From contig OZ034975.1 of the NCBI GenBank assembly GCA_964030785.1, forward strand, positions 38,410,069 to 38,474,068: a DNA stretch of 64,000 nt. The letters run 5' to 3'. The notes below the pieces were generated by a model. It did not search any database. It saw only the letters and a program-made list of their open reading frames with translations, and was not told the DNA's origin. The position numbers and the translations under genes were made by a program. Source of the DNA: Siderastrea siderea (taxonomy: Eukaryota > Cnidaria > Anthozoa > Scleractinia > Rhizangiidae). Below, piece after piece: positions 37,125-47,629 of this stretch (the first letter of the stretch is position 1; the number at the start of each line of letters is the position of its first letter).

Positions 37125-37560
37125 CGAACAACAACAACAACATTTTATTTGCATTCCCAATTACAAATGCCATTGCACATAGAAAAGAGAAATAAAAAAG
37201 ATGCAAAATCGATTAATTTACAATTCCTGTGTCTATTGATCCATTTCTTAATGCAAAAGCTTCGTAAATGAAGTAACCTTATTTTTTACAAGTGAAAGCG
37301 TCAATGCTATTTAAGAGAAATACAATTTTAAGAATCGAAATCGGAATATTTACTAATCATATCGTCCATTAAAGATTTTCTAACTGCATCATATCTATTG
37401 CAAGATAAGAGGAAGTGTACTTCGTTTTCAACTTCATTTGAGCTGCAGCATTGACAAATTCTCAGATGCTCAGGAAGTCTAGGGGTGGAATGTCTTCCAT
37501 TTTCAATTCTTAGGTTGTAATTACCTTACCTAAGTTTCGCTACTGCCCGAACCATATGAT
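37125..37560 (-). pseudogene. Non-LTR retrotransposon (LINE) 3' fragment
   Basis: Minus-strand translation ends in a C-terminal zinc-knuckle region: RICQCCSSNEVENEVHFLLS followed by CNRY and a stop at 37328-37330. This CxxC...H...C pattern after a reverse transcriptase is typical of LINE ORF2 C-termini. One in-frame stop lies upstream, in the AKLR-GNYNLRIENGRHS segment. The 3' end finishes in a short (GTT)n tail at about 37127-37141, also typical of such elements. 5'-truncated and dead. Confidence 0.65.
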
Positions 37561-38539
37561 GTCAATCGACTGTTCACCGACAGGGAATAAAGAGAGAAAA
37601 GTTTCTCCACAGTCAGGATGGTATGTTATAAAATAAATGTCCATGCTTCTAAGCGATTACTGCTCTGAAATTAACACACGCGAAATTAAAAAAAGGAAAA
37701 GATAAGCAGTACAAACTACATTAGCTAAATCACGGCGGTCAGGATTGCATTTGCCGAGGATCTTCGTGCTAGCAGATGGCAGAACTGAAAAGGTTTTCCA
37801 CGACGATAATAAATTTCAAAATACGTTAAAAGAAAATGAGTTTTGCACAATGGTGGATGCGTTGAAAAGGAAACAAACTATCACTTCAACTGCGTTATAA
37901 GATTAGGTAAGTTACCTTTCGCCTTGTTCGCGCAGATAATGTTTCTTTCCAGTTCTTTTTTCCATATAGTTGGAATAGGCAATGGAATGATCGACCTCTG
38001 GGATCTTGCGGCATGAACAGCCCTCTGGAAAAACTCGTCCGTGAAGTGATCAAAATACCTCTCGGGTTGAAATTCGCACTGTGTGAGTACGAACATTGTC
38101 CTTTTTTCCATTGCGGGTCCGCTAGCAGGGCTTCAATGAAGCAAAATACCAGCTGGGTGGTTGGATTTATTGTTGTAGCATTGTACAACACAAGTGCTAC
38201 CTGTCATTACTGCTGTAGCAAGGAAGATTTCAAAGTCGTGCAACAAACAGTTGGCAAGAAATCTTTCCTCGAGGACAATTTACTATCCCGTGGGAAGTAA
38301 CCATGTGAAGGCACCAGGTTTGAGGTGAGCCTCTGACGTCACTTCCGCTCATTCGCAAGCCAGCTTCCGGAACAAGGGCCAGTAATGGCGGCCGCAAAAT
38401 CTCGACAAAAACCGTCCGAAAAAAGCAACTTCTAGTCGTCGTAATAAGTTAAAATTTGGCATGGTGACTAAGAACCACAAACTATGTTCGAAAATGTAAA
38501 AACATGGAATACCAAAATTCTGGTCCCAGTGGCACTTTA

Positions 38540-39900
38540 AAAATTCCTAGATGTTGGTGAGCTCACATTAAGCCATTCTTGATTGCTGAACAGTTGAAAC
38601 ATGACCATATATTCACTGATTTCTAGTTACTTGTACGTGATAGTACAGTCATAGTGCTTGGGGCAGAGAAACTTTGAATGAACAAAGTCTTGTGTCATGG
38701 CATTTAAATTAATTTTTGTGTAGCCAGTACACTTATTTATTAAATTATGAACCTGGCCCGTCACTTAATTTACAACATTTAACTTCCATTATTTTTGAAA
38801 ACTTTGTGAAGAGTGGTCGCATGGAAAATAACCTTGGGCATGTCGCAATGCCAAGGTAGTGAAACTTGCATGTCTCAGTGATCCCAAGAGCTGGCTTGCT
38901 GGGGCCTTGGCCCCTGCTATATTCAGTCATGTCCGAGTGGTCGAAATTAGAGAGGCTGAACAAAGTACTGCCCCAGGCCCTCCAGGATGGGTTTAAGTAT
39001 GGGACCAATCATCCCAGGCCGGTCTCGGTTATGAAAATCAGAAACATTCTCATTTGTAGTGTTAGGGCCTTACTTTAAACAACCAAAACCCATATATAAA
39101 CCTCTATAATTCAAGCATTAATTTTTGGTTATGGTGAACACAACACTGGTCAAGCATCACTCATGCTATACATGTACTTCTACTGCTTGTGCCACCTATG
39201 GTATGAATAGGGTCACGACACATAGTTTATCCCAATTCTTACATAACTTCTTCTACTCTGTACTTGTGTTATTTACTGATACACACTCAAAATGAGCTTG
39301 TCTCCAACCTCCCCATGTAAATTTAACTTGCACTTTCAGAAAATTTGTGTCTTTTTTACACCCATTTGTATGTAATTTTTTTGCATGAGTGTTTGATGCT
39401 TAAAAATTGTGCTCAACATGGCATCATTACACACAGGAAACCCTCATGTAGTGCTGCAATTCCCGTGTCCTGTACTGTTCAAAACTTAGATAAAATGCAC
39501 TTTTATTGACTAGTTAATTAATACTGTCATGTAGGATAGTAAGTTTATCTACCATGTGCGTTGCTAACCTTGCTGTCCATTTTGGTTTCTATTGTGCAAT
39601 GAACTTTTTACTTTCCCTGACATGCTATTAAATGACGATTTAACTAAAATGTATGATTTTATGAATAGCTTAGGTCCATTTTCCATGAATTCTCAAAAAT
39701 AAGGTAACCCATTGTTCTGTGATGGGAAAAAAAGAAAGTTCTGTGATGGGGTTGAGTCACCAATGTTATTCACATATACCAGTTTGACTTTAAAAAGCGT
39801 CCACAGTAACTGCACATTTTAACTGTTACCTGGGTCAGTGTCCATAGGAATTATTTGTATTTGTAGAGTAAATTTAATACTATCCTTTCATTCATTCCAA
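38540..39900. other. CACTA interior, nothing recognised
   Basis: AT-rich sequence between the Kolobok-like element and the candidate terminal exon. No domain-bearing frames. Confidence 0.4.
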
Positions 39901-39903
39901 CAG

Positions 39904-40012
39904 ATCAGTCGCATGTGTACATAATCTGAAGTGGATCAACAAGTTCAATCCCCATCAAGACAGGCTTAAAGAAGTCCTTATCGCAGATCAGAAACACTCC
40001 CAGTTATCATAG
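39904..40012 (+). CDS. Possible terminal exon in the CACTA element
   Basis: Follows a pyrimidine-rich tract and acceptor ending CCAACAG. After one base that completes a codon, the frame reads SVACVHNLKWINKFNPHQDR and ends LSQ-like at TAG 40010-40012. Its entry phase matches the donor phase of the exon at 32598, which would give a short secreted basic peptide of about 61 residues. AATAAAG signals follow near 40640. Speculative; one matching phase can happen by chance. Confidence 0.3.
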
Positions 40013-40734
40013 TCACTGTAAATCTGGATAAGTCAGCTATAAACAAAAATCAAAAAGGGGAAAATTTGCTTTGAAACAATGTCCTTTGTACAGAGTCCAG
40101 TGTTTTGCTTTTGGATGAACTACATTGTAAAGATTGGAGGAAAGAGGAATCTGTCCTGGATAACATTGTAGCAATGCCTATAAGCAACTAATGAACTTAA
40201 GTGCTTATGTACTCATTCATTAGCATCCAAACAAAACAGCTTGTACAGTGGAACTGTAGGTGCAGGTACTGTACTAGTCATCTGAAAGAGCATCTATTCT
40301 AGTACCGGTTTCACTAAGTGATTTTTTTTTTTGCTAAGGTCAAACTTTCATTCATACCACTCAGGGCAAAAATTCTCTTTTCTTCGTGTCTCTCAGGTCA
40401 GTGAATTTGTAGGAAAAGAGAACAGTCCCAGTGAAGATGTGTTTGAACTTTCATTTGAATATAAGATGTGAAATATAAGGAGTTTTTTTTTTAAGAAATT
40501 CAAGGATCAAAAAAGTATAATGGTGCAGTTTAAGAAAATTAAAGACAGAATGTATTGATTATAAACAAGAAATGAAGTGTATTTTATCACTTATTTATTT
40601 TATACTTAAATGGGACAAGGAGGAAGCTAAGAGAATTAACAATAAAGATTTGTTAGTAAATGTTGCTTTGTTTACTCACTTTGTTCACTTCAGTGATTTG
40701 AGGTCCTTGTTTCAGACACATTTTGGCCAGTTTA

Positions 40735-41400
40735 AGTCTAGGTTTTAATGTCTAAAACACATGTTTCGTGTCGTTTGATATAGCTCTTAAACGTGACTGA
40801 AACTAATATTTAACTAGAAATACGTGACCTTTAATGACTATTAAACGAAACTAAACATCTGTTTCGGGTGTATTTAATTAGGACTTAAACCTACAACCAA
40901 GTTTAATTTTGGCTTAAACCCACCTTAACATAACTTAAGGTTCATGTCTAATGCAGGTTTAAGTTCTAATTAAACATGCCTGAAACATATATTTAAAATA
41001 CCTTTAATGTCTCTATTAAACGACACTAAACATTTGTTTCGGTTACATTTAATTAGGACTTAAACCTACAACCAAGTTTAATTTTGGCTTAAACCCACCT
41101 TAAAATAACTTAAGGTTCATGTCTAATGCAGGTTTAAGTTCTAATTAAACAAGCCTGAAACATACATTTAAAATACCTTTAATGATCCTATTAAACGACA
41201 CTAAACATTTGTTTAATGTATATTTAAGAAGGACTTAAACCTACATTAGACATGAACCTTAAGTTATTTTAATATTGGTTTAAGCAAAACTTAAACTTAG
41301 GTATAAGTTGCTTAAACAGCAACTTAAACTTCCTAAACTTATGTTTAAGACAGGGTTAAGTCATGTTTAAGGTCGTTTAAATTTGCCATTTCGCCTAGTG
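40735..41400. repeat. Right subterminal repeat array of the CACTA element
   Basis: Two direct copies of a 175-bp unit (from about 40868 and 41043) with GGACTTAAACCTACAACC, then further TTTAAG/CTTAAA motifs in both orientations up to the terminus, mirroring the left array. Confidence 0.7.
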
Positions 41401-41772
41401 CTAGCTTATGTTTGCATGTCCTCCATTTCGAGAGCACAATTTGCAGTTTAGCAAAAGGAGGCAGCGTGCCCTTAAGTGGTTAGGGTGCTGGACTTGTAAT
41501 GTTCAAGTGCTCTCTCTGGCCACTTGGATTTGTTTCACGGTAGCCAACTGGTCAGCCTCCCACCAGTTTAAAAATGATTATGTTCAGTTTATTATGTTGC
41601 TTTCTCCAATTTATGGTGTCCCCAGTTAGCACTTTCATGCTAAAATACACAGACACCTATTTATTAGCAGAGGATTTGTCAAATTATTTCTAGGAATTCA
41701 AGAAAAAAAGAAATCTGTGGGAAGCTGCTATAATCCTCCTCCCTGTATTTCATTCTAAAGAAAATTATCTGT

Positions 41773-42115
41773 ATGGGGCCAGCCCGCCTCATGTAATTGG
41801 CCCCTAAATTTCGCTTCAGAGCAAAATGGATCACCAGAAGGTCAATATTTCTCTTTCTATATACTTTTTTTTAACACATAAAGGTTTATCAGACCATAAA
41901 GCTAAATAAAACGGAAAATTAGCAAAAGTAAAATCACTCAATTCATTCTCTTTGAGGTAGCCATCTTTTCACACGACAGCAATAAATTTAGCCGAAGGCG
42001 GGCGCTGGCTGACCTCATGTCATACCGGGCTGAACAGTCATCTCGGCAAACCGAGCCAGCCCGGCTAACCAGGCCAGCCCGCCTCATGTAATCGGCCCCT
42101 AAATATAGAATTACG
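41773..42115. repeat. GGCCAGCCCGCCTCATG interspersed repeat
   Basis: A direct repeat of CCAGCCCGCCTCATGTAAT ... GGCCCCTAAAT occurs at both ends of this interval, with a related copy at about 33730-34000. Confidence 0.55.
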
Positions 42116-42126
42116 ATGCTACTTAC

Positions 42127-42471
42127 TCTGTACTATCATTTCCACTTGCCTCAGGTCAAAGGCGCCGTTAAGGTTTTGGACACTAAAGTCATACATTTTG
42201 CTGTCTGTTGTTTTATTTACAGAAAGGAACGTGATCGATGAATATGTTTCTGTTACATTTGCTGTTATTCGATCCCAGTAGTTTTCATTTATCAGGGGTA
42301 CAGGGTCTGAGCTTGATTTCTCTACGATGAATAAAAGGCCCTGCGTTGTAAATACCACCTTGCGAAATGCAATTCCGCGAAGGTCGTACGTCCATTCCAG
42401 AGTGACTCTTTCTCCTTCCACGACAAGCACTGTTGCATTAGGTGCTGCTGTAATTGTGGGTCTCTGCATTT
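42127..42471 (-). CDS. N-terminal V-like Ig domain exon lacking the usual cysteines
   Basis: 345-nt minus-strand exon, phase 1 at both ends, after a TTTATAG acceptor and before a GTAAGT donor. It is the first domain after the signal peptide. The sequence has V-set-like spacing: VVEGERVTLEWTYDLRG at the B/C region and DSKMYDFSVQNLNG at the F region. The two positions that normally hold the disulfide cysteines are Trp (LEW) and Phe (YDF). Sequons NAT, NVT and NKT support an extracellular location. A distal, divergent V-like domain fits a recognition receptor; cnidarian allorecognition proteins (Alr family) also have unusual V-like distal domains, but identity with that family is only a guess. 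Confidence 0.75.
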
Positions 42472-42851
42472 CTATAAATCAAACCAGCTCGAGTTAGCTC
42501 CTGATGATGACAACTAGGAAACATATTCTTCGGTTTTCGCTGGTTGAAAACGAGCGAAAACTGACAAATAAAGGCGTAATTATATTGTAGGCGTTTGGGT
42601 TTCTACAACATGAAACAGCTCACGTTAGCTTCCACACTATAAAAACCGGGAAACATAGCTCTAGGAGTACTAAACCCTGATACTGGAGGCGCCCAGCAAC
42701 CTACGAATATCATGGACAAAATCGACATTCGAATCGACACTCGCCAGGTGAGGGTGAGACGAAGGCTTCGAACTCGGTCCGTCAGAAGTACTCCATTGCA
42801 GAATAATCAGCCCGTGAAGAAACGACGTAAAAACACTAGCTACATTCTTAC

Positions 42852-42927
42852 CAGCATTTTCCCAAAACAACAGAAGTTGAACCAAAAGTAAAATGAAGAA
42901 ATCGGTCAATTTCATCCTATCGTTCAA
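42852..42927 (-). CDS. Signal-peptide first exon of the Ig gene
   Basis: The minus strand opens at ATG 42927 (or the in-frame ATG at 42915, reading MKLTDFFILLLVQLLLFWEN) and ends at a GTAAGA donor in phase 1, matching the next exon. The run FFILLLVQLLLFW is a classic signal-peptide core. This fixes the 5' end of the Ig-superfamily gene, which then runs leftward for at least 39 kb. The inner ATG gives the more usual signal-peptide length. Confidence 0.75.
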
Positions 42928-42929
42928 GC

Positions 42930-43150
42930 ATCACCACACGTTTGAAAGTTCGCTTCCTTGTTGTATTTTGTGTATCTTGCTCGCTTTGGTGACAAGGCGA
43001 TGTATAATTATTATGGGATGCTCACTTCCTCGTCCCCAGGCGCTTCGTTTTCTATACGCGGGATATTGGCGAGGCACAAGGTGTCATGGGAAGGCCAGAA
43101 ACCGTGTTGATTCGCTCTGACGAAGAAGAAGGAATAACGCTCGACACGTC
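42930..43150. promoter_or_regulatory. Probable 5' flank of the Ig gene
   Basis: Short interval between the first Ig exon and a MULE-like element. No specific promoter motif could be assigned. Confidence 0.3.
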
Positions 43151-43613
43151 GGGCGACCCTAAAACGAGGAATGACGGAATGATAGAACAGTGGAACGGCG
43201 GAAAATCACCATAATTCTGAAAAGAGGAACGGCGGAACATCACCCATAATCCTAAAACGCGGAAAACAAATATAGATGGCACTGATTCGCTTTCGCGAGA
43301 TTCATCGTGACGAAAATCAGTCACGCGAAGCCAAATGGCGTTAATGGCGTGAACACTCGTCTCTCGTAATCAGTTATTGTTATCAATATACGCGGCCAAA
43401 TAAGAAACTGCCTTCGCGAAAACACGCGTGAGTGGCGGGCGATAGCGAATTTGACGGGCTGCAAACGCATTTACAGCCCTGTTTCTGATTGGTTCACGGT
43501 TCATCATCCGATGAATATTAACCAATCAGGTTACGTTTATTGACGCGGGAAAACCATTCAGGTGCGAACAGCTTCCGTAGTGAACGTTTGCCGTTCGGGG
43601 ATTTTATTTTAAA

Positions 43614-44177
43614 ATGGAAGAAGTCCCAAATTTTCAGCTTTTTTCTAGTCAAAACTCGGACTTAGACAACGAGCAACTGAATGAAATTGAGCAAAAAGCT
43701 CAAGCAAAAAACACCAAGAGAGCAACTGAGTGGGGAGTAAAAAAGATCGAGAAATGGTGTGAGAAAAGAAAAATTACAGTGGATCTCAAAACAGTAAGTG
43801 CAACAGACTTGAGTGAAATTCTGCGAAAGTTCTTCGCTGAAGTGAAAACAGAGAAAGGCCAAGCATTAACTCCAAGTGCATTGACTGGAATTAGAGCGGC
43901 CATTCATCGCCATCTAACCTGTGCTCCACTCAGCCGAAACATAAACATTTTGCAAGACAGCGAATTCAGGTCTGCCAACAAAATGCTCAGTGAAGCGAAG
44001 GCCAAGCTTTTTACGAAAGAAAACAATGCGAAACCAAAACACAAATCATCCATTCAGTCAGGAGACATGCAGAAATTGAATCGATACTTCAAGGAACGGA
44101 AGAACACGGACGGCGTTTGGAAAGATGCGGAGAAATTAGTCGTTGTGTTTTCATTTTGCTCGCTGATCGTATTGTAG
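43614..44177 (+). CDS. KIAA1958-like recombinase-domain protein, first exon or truncated
   Basis: 187-codon frame from ATG 43614. After an acidic head it reads KRATEWGVKKIEKWCEKRK, then TDLSEILRKFFAEVKTEKGQ and LTPSALTGIRAAIHRHLT, which is the SAM-like core-binding pattern of KIAA1958/QRICH1/ZMYM-type proteins derived from Crypton tyrosine recombinases (family recognised from memory). The region after GVWKDAEKLV, where the catalytic domain should follow, ends quickly at a stop, so the frame either continues in a further exon or is truncated. CCAAT-type boxes (ATTGGTT, CCAATCAGG at about 43490-43530) sit 90-120 bp upstream. Its position inside a MULE-like element suggests gene capture. Confidence 0.6.
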   Translation: MEEVPNFQLFSSQNSDLDNEQLNEIEQKAQAKNTKRATEWGVKKIEKWCEKRKITVDLKTVSATDLSEILRKFFAEVKTEKGQALTPSALTGIRAAIHRHLTCAPLSRNINILQDSEFRSANKMLSEAKAKLFTKENNAKPKHKSSIQSGDMQKLNRYFKERKNTDGVWKDAEKLVVVFSFCSLIVL

Positions 44178-44280
44178 CAACAACTTTCCAAACCATAGTT
44201 TCATGCTACATCTCTGTTAAAGATTTTTTTCTTATTAAATGAATTTGTACGATTTGGCCTTGTGTATTGATAATAATGAT

Positions 44281-44415
44281 AATCACATGACTTTTGTCGG
44301 GCATATAGTTTATTTGTGTCCCTCGTAGCATCATTTGCACCCTCGCTCCGCTCGGGCGCAAATGATGCTACTCGGGCCACAAATAAACTATATGCCCGAC
44401 AAAAGTCATGTGATT
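44281..44415. repeat. Near-perfect 135-bp palindrome
   Basis: AATCACATGACTTTTGTCGG at the left is inverted at the right; the pairing runs to a centre at CCTCGCTCCGCTCGGG. A hairpin-type miniature element just downstream of the KIAA1958-like frame. Confidence 0.85.
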
Positions 44416-45925
44416 GTCCTATTAAAATAACGCCTGTTATGCAGGCTACAAGTCAATCATTTGGCTCAAACTGACAATGCGTTGCATGCTATGAACATAT
44501 ATGTTCTTCTCCATTCCCAAAAGTGTGCAATTAAATGCCATAATTATCTCTCTTCTTTGGTACTCATGTTTAAGTCGGAACACCTTCGAATGCCTCAAAT
44601 ATCAAATTTCCTAAAATTTGTGTGAAGAATCCCGGCGGGGGTACTCTATAAATTTTAGGGTGGGGTGTGCCGCTGGGACCCTGAAACCCTTGGCTTATAC
44701 CAGACCATGTTCAGCTGCAAGGTGTCCCGCGACCCCTCACCTGTACAGCGCGAATTGTCCACTAGCTTTATATTCCCATATCTCACCGCCGCCTTCAGCA
44801 GTTTACTACCGTAAAACACAACAGAAGACATCTGCAGATCTTGCACTTCTCCACCTGATTCTCTTTTATTCAATTGTTTATCATAAGCATTGGTTACTCA
44901 CCATTTTCGTGGTAGATAATCTCAAAGTCACGGAGTCAAAAATAAAATAATGAAAACGATAATTTGGACTTAATGTCTACGGTTTAACTGTTTTTCTGTG
45001 GTCACTCAATCGTTAATCAGTCGATTCATTAATCAAGATATATTTTTCTTATACTAAAATGCTAAGTACTTACACTAAAATCAAAAATATATTTTGAAAT
45101 TTTTTACAGTTCCATAAGCCGTGACTTACCTCGTCTACTAAAACAAAGTCCAAATTACAATAATAAATCATAAAAATCATACTGAGCTAACATTAACGTA
45201 ACACTAACATTATCAGGAATTAATATTGACAGCAACTGTCTATATATGCAGTGCTAAGTGTTTTATAACCTAAGCCTCAAAAAGCAATGGATTAATTTTG
45301 GAAATTCAATTAATATGAAAGGAAAAAAATCGAATGATTGAATGAAACGATAGGCTAAAACGTAACAAAACTATACTTTCACTATTTAGTTTGGAAAAAA
45401 TGAGTAAAAAAATCTAACAGGATTACCTTTGTTATCGACATTCCCTATACCGATAAGCTAATAGAAATGAGACTAAAATAAGGGGTGCTGAATGGTACTG
45501 TAAGAACGGCTATCGAAAAATTGTCATACGATATCCAAATCTCGGAAGTGTTTTTGATGGGTCGCGAAGTCTCGTTTTAGACGTTTTAGTGTGTTTCTTT
45601 TCGTTTTGGTCGGAGTTGAAACCTTTTTCCCCGACATCGGGTGAGTCGTGGAATTTACCATTCGCCACCCCTTGAAAGTTATAATGCGAGACTAAGGGAG
45701 TCGATTTGGCCCGGAGGGTCGTTACTTTCAGGGATTTATTACCTTGCTTCAATTTTAACGTTCCTCGTTCTATTATTATGGGTGATTTTCCGCTGTTCCG
45801 CGTTCTAGGATTATGGGTGATTTTCCGCCGTTCCACGTTTTAGGATTTGGGCTGATTTTCCGCCTTTCCGTCATTCCGCCATTCCGCGTTTAAGGGTCGC
45901 CCCGACACGTCAGCTTTCAATAATA

Positions 45926-46905
45926 ATGGTTGTATTTATACCAGAGGACGTTTAGACGTCTAGACGCATTAAACGTCTGGCTGTTAAGTGCGACTAGTAT
46001 AAATACGGGACGCACTTAACTTTGGGGCGACAAATAAAATACGAGATTTTTTTCAAACAAGAGACTGGGCTCTAATCCTTCATCACTTTATACTTCACAC
46101 TGACCTTCGGAATGGATGTATCTATTGGTCTTTGCTTTCCTTTCTTGTGAGCTTTCCTCTTCAGTACCCTTCTCCACGTTAAGCCGTGCATCCAGCTCTG
46201 TCTTAACCTGTTCAAAGGGCAAATTCATTTTTTGCCGTCTGCTAGTACAAATTGCTTCAGCTCGTTATCTGTCCATTTTCTAACTCTTACCCCGGGTAGT
46301 TTCTTCCCTTTCTTTGCGGCAGCCATCTTGTTTCCTTGAAGCATGCAAATTCTACTGCTTAATGTACCAGTCAAATTGAAGCTTCATCATCTCCCCGGGG
46401 CAACCCCCCCGGGCATTTGAACTTTTGAAGATTGGCTTGTTTAAATTCCCTCCCCTCGGGGCAAAAAAGCCGTTCAAATGCCCCACCAATTAGTACTGGA
46501 AAAGCTCTCCTTAAAGGCAAATTTCGTCTTTAATCAAACACTATTCACGCTTTTCAGAGAGAGATATGCCGTATTGACACCTTCAAACTTCTCTTAAAGA
46601 CCTTTTTGAAAGAGTTATTCGCTAACAAAGGCGAAATTCTATCTTGTAAATCCGTCAAACCTTGAAAAACCGAAAAACTCATGGGCGTATTACACAATAA
46701 CAAGAGATAATTCTGCTTCAAATTCGCCACCCTTCCAAAGCAACGTTCAAATTCCCCCCTCCCTGGGAACGATGCACAGTCAAATGCCCGGGGTATGCCC
46801 GGGGGGGGATGTTGAAGCTTCGATTTGACCGGTACGTAAGTGCGTCTTGATAAGTGCATCCCGTCTTTATACTAGACGGCTTAAACGTCTTAGACCACTA
46901 TTCTC
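45926..46905. mobile_element. Decayed Harbinger-like element with nested miniature element
   Basis: GTATAAATACGGGACGCACT near the left end is inverted as AGTGCATCCCGTCTTTATAC near the right, with TTTAAACGTCT-type sequence on both sides. It contains a Myb/SANT-like gene remnant, the accessory gene typical of Harbinger elements. A second element of about 475 bp (46365-46842) with TACC-GTCAAAT-GAAGCTTCA ends is nested in it. No DDE transposase found and boundaries are approximate. Confidence 0.5.
46090..46326 (-). pseudogene. Myb/SANT-like DNA-binding protein remnant
   Basis: The minus strand opens at ATG 46326 with MAAAKKGKKLPGVRVRKWTD and continues NELKQFVLADGKK to a stop at 46225-46227. Coding-like sequence continues beyond in another frame to about 46090. 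The basic head followed by KWTDNELKQF is the start of the Myb/SANT domain of Harbinger accessory proteins, which help bring transposase to the nucleus and the element ends (family knowledge). Truncated by a frameshift and therefore dead. Confidence 0.55.
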
Positions 46906-46939
46906 ACTGAATAATTAATTAACGCTTCGTGAAACGACC

Positions 46940-47065
46940 ATGGCGGAACCAGCGGGAGAATTACCGCCCTTGCCACTGCAAGTGGCGGCAGAACCACCCG
47001 CCAACCCACACCCTCCCGCAGAACCTCTCGCAGAACCGGCGGCACAACGCGCGGCTCCTAATCAG
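46940..47065 (+). CDS. Pro/Ala-rich first exon of an unknown gene
   Basis: ATG 46940 in a strong context (ACCATGG) opens MAEPAGELPPLPLQVAAEPP and continues with repeats of PxEPxAEP to a GTAATT donor in phase 0 after 42 codons. GC-rich codon use contrasts with the surroundings. Downstream the intron is filled by the Tc1-like element and the tandem TA elements; no partner exon was identified. Product unknown, low-complexity N-terminus. Confidence 0.45.
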
Positions 47066-47629
47066 GTAATTTCTAGTTTCGATTCTGGTGCATTTCGTTC
47101 GTTCTTAGCTTTAGTTACCCGTTGTACGACGCGTTTCGTGTCTTTTCTCCAACGTTTGGGTTATTTGGTTTTTTCTTGCAAGTTTTACTACACCTTTTGC
47201 TGTTCATTACGAGAAAATACGCTGTCATTTGCGTGAAACGGCCTTCAATTGCGCGAAGAGACATTCATGAGCGCGAAAGTACGAACATTTGCGCATAAAT
47301 CAGATTCAATAACGATATTTGCATTTTAATCAACATTCAATAACACTTTTGGGCATTCATATGCGTCATTCGGCATACATTTGCGCTAGCATGCAAGTCA
47401 TTAAACACCATCTTGAATGTCAATAGGGGCAATAAACAAACATTAAAGTGAAAATACCATTTATTAACATTTCTGTCACACTGAAAGCAATTCAATAGAA
47501 TTCCTGGACGGCCTTAGTGTGCATGAGACAAAAATTAATGCACTTGTACAAACAATTACGCGTTCTTTAAATTCAATAAACAAAAAACGATTTTCAATTG
47601 ATTATTACCTATAGTACCTGAATTTTAAT

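Larger units (their letters stand above)
35707..38536. mobile_element. Kolobok-like TTAA element nested in the CACTA element
   Basis: Ends AGTGCCACTGGGAC, exactly inverted, are flanked by TTAA at 35703-35706 and 38537-38540, giving 2.8 kb. AG-starting ends and TTAA targets fit Kolobok. It carries one acidic exon-like frame at 35952, a LINE fragment (37125-37560), GTGGATAAC-rich repeat sequence at about 36208-36400 and unrecognised frames near 36423 and 37881-38300. No THAP or DDE transposase is recognisable. Confidence 0.65.
30824..41400. mobile_element. 10.6-kb CACTA (EnSpm)-type transposon
   Basis: The ends read CACTAGGTGAAATGCCAAAT and, reverse-complemented, CACTAGGCGAAATGGCAAAT, flanked by CTA on both sides (30821-30823 and 41401-41403). 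CACTA termini, a 3-bp target duplication and long subterminal arrays of short degenerate repeats are the defining traits of the CACTA/EnSpm superfamily. Inside are nested a piggyBac-like miniature element, a Kolobok-like element with a LINE fragment and a tandem duplication. No CACTA transposase frame is recognisable, so this copy is probably non-autonomous or its gene is split into exons I could not read. It sits in an intron of the Ig gene. Confidence 0.75.
43151..45902. mobile_element. MULE-like element carrying a recombinase-type exon
   Basis: The perfect 9-bp direct repeat CGACACGTC (43142-43150 and 45903-45911) flanks ends GGGCGACCCTAAAACG and, inverted, GGGCGACCCTTAAACG. Both arms carry tandem GGAACGGCGGAA / GGAATGACGG units (43165-43265 and 45775-45890). 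A 9-bp duplication fits Mutator-like elements. Inside lie the KIAA1958-like exon (43614-44177) and a perfect palindrome (44281-44415); 44420-45770 is otherwise AT-rich and unrecognised. Confidence 0.75.

Noticed and set aside
44618..44950. 110-codon frame inside the MULE-like element
   Set aside because: No domain, no clear start and low-complexity composition; likely chance.
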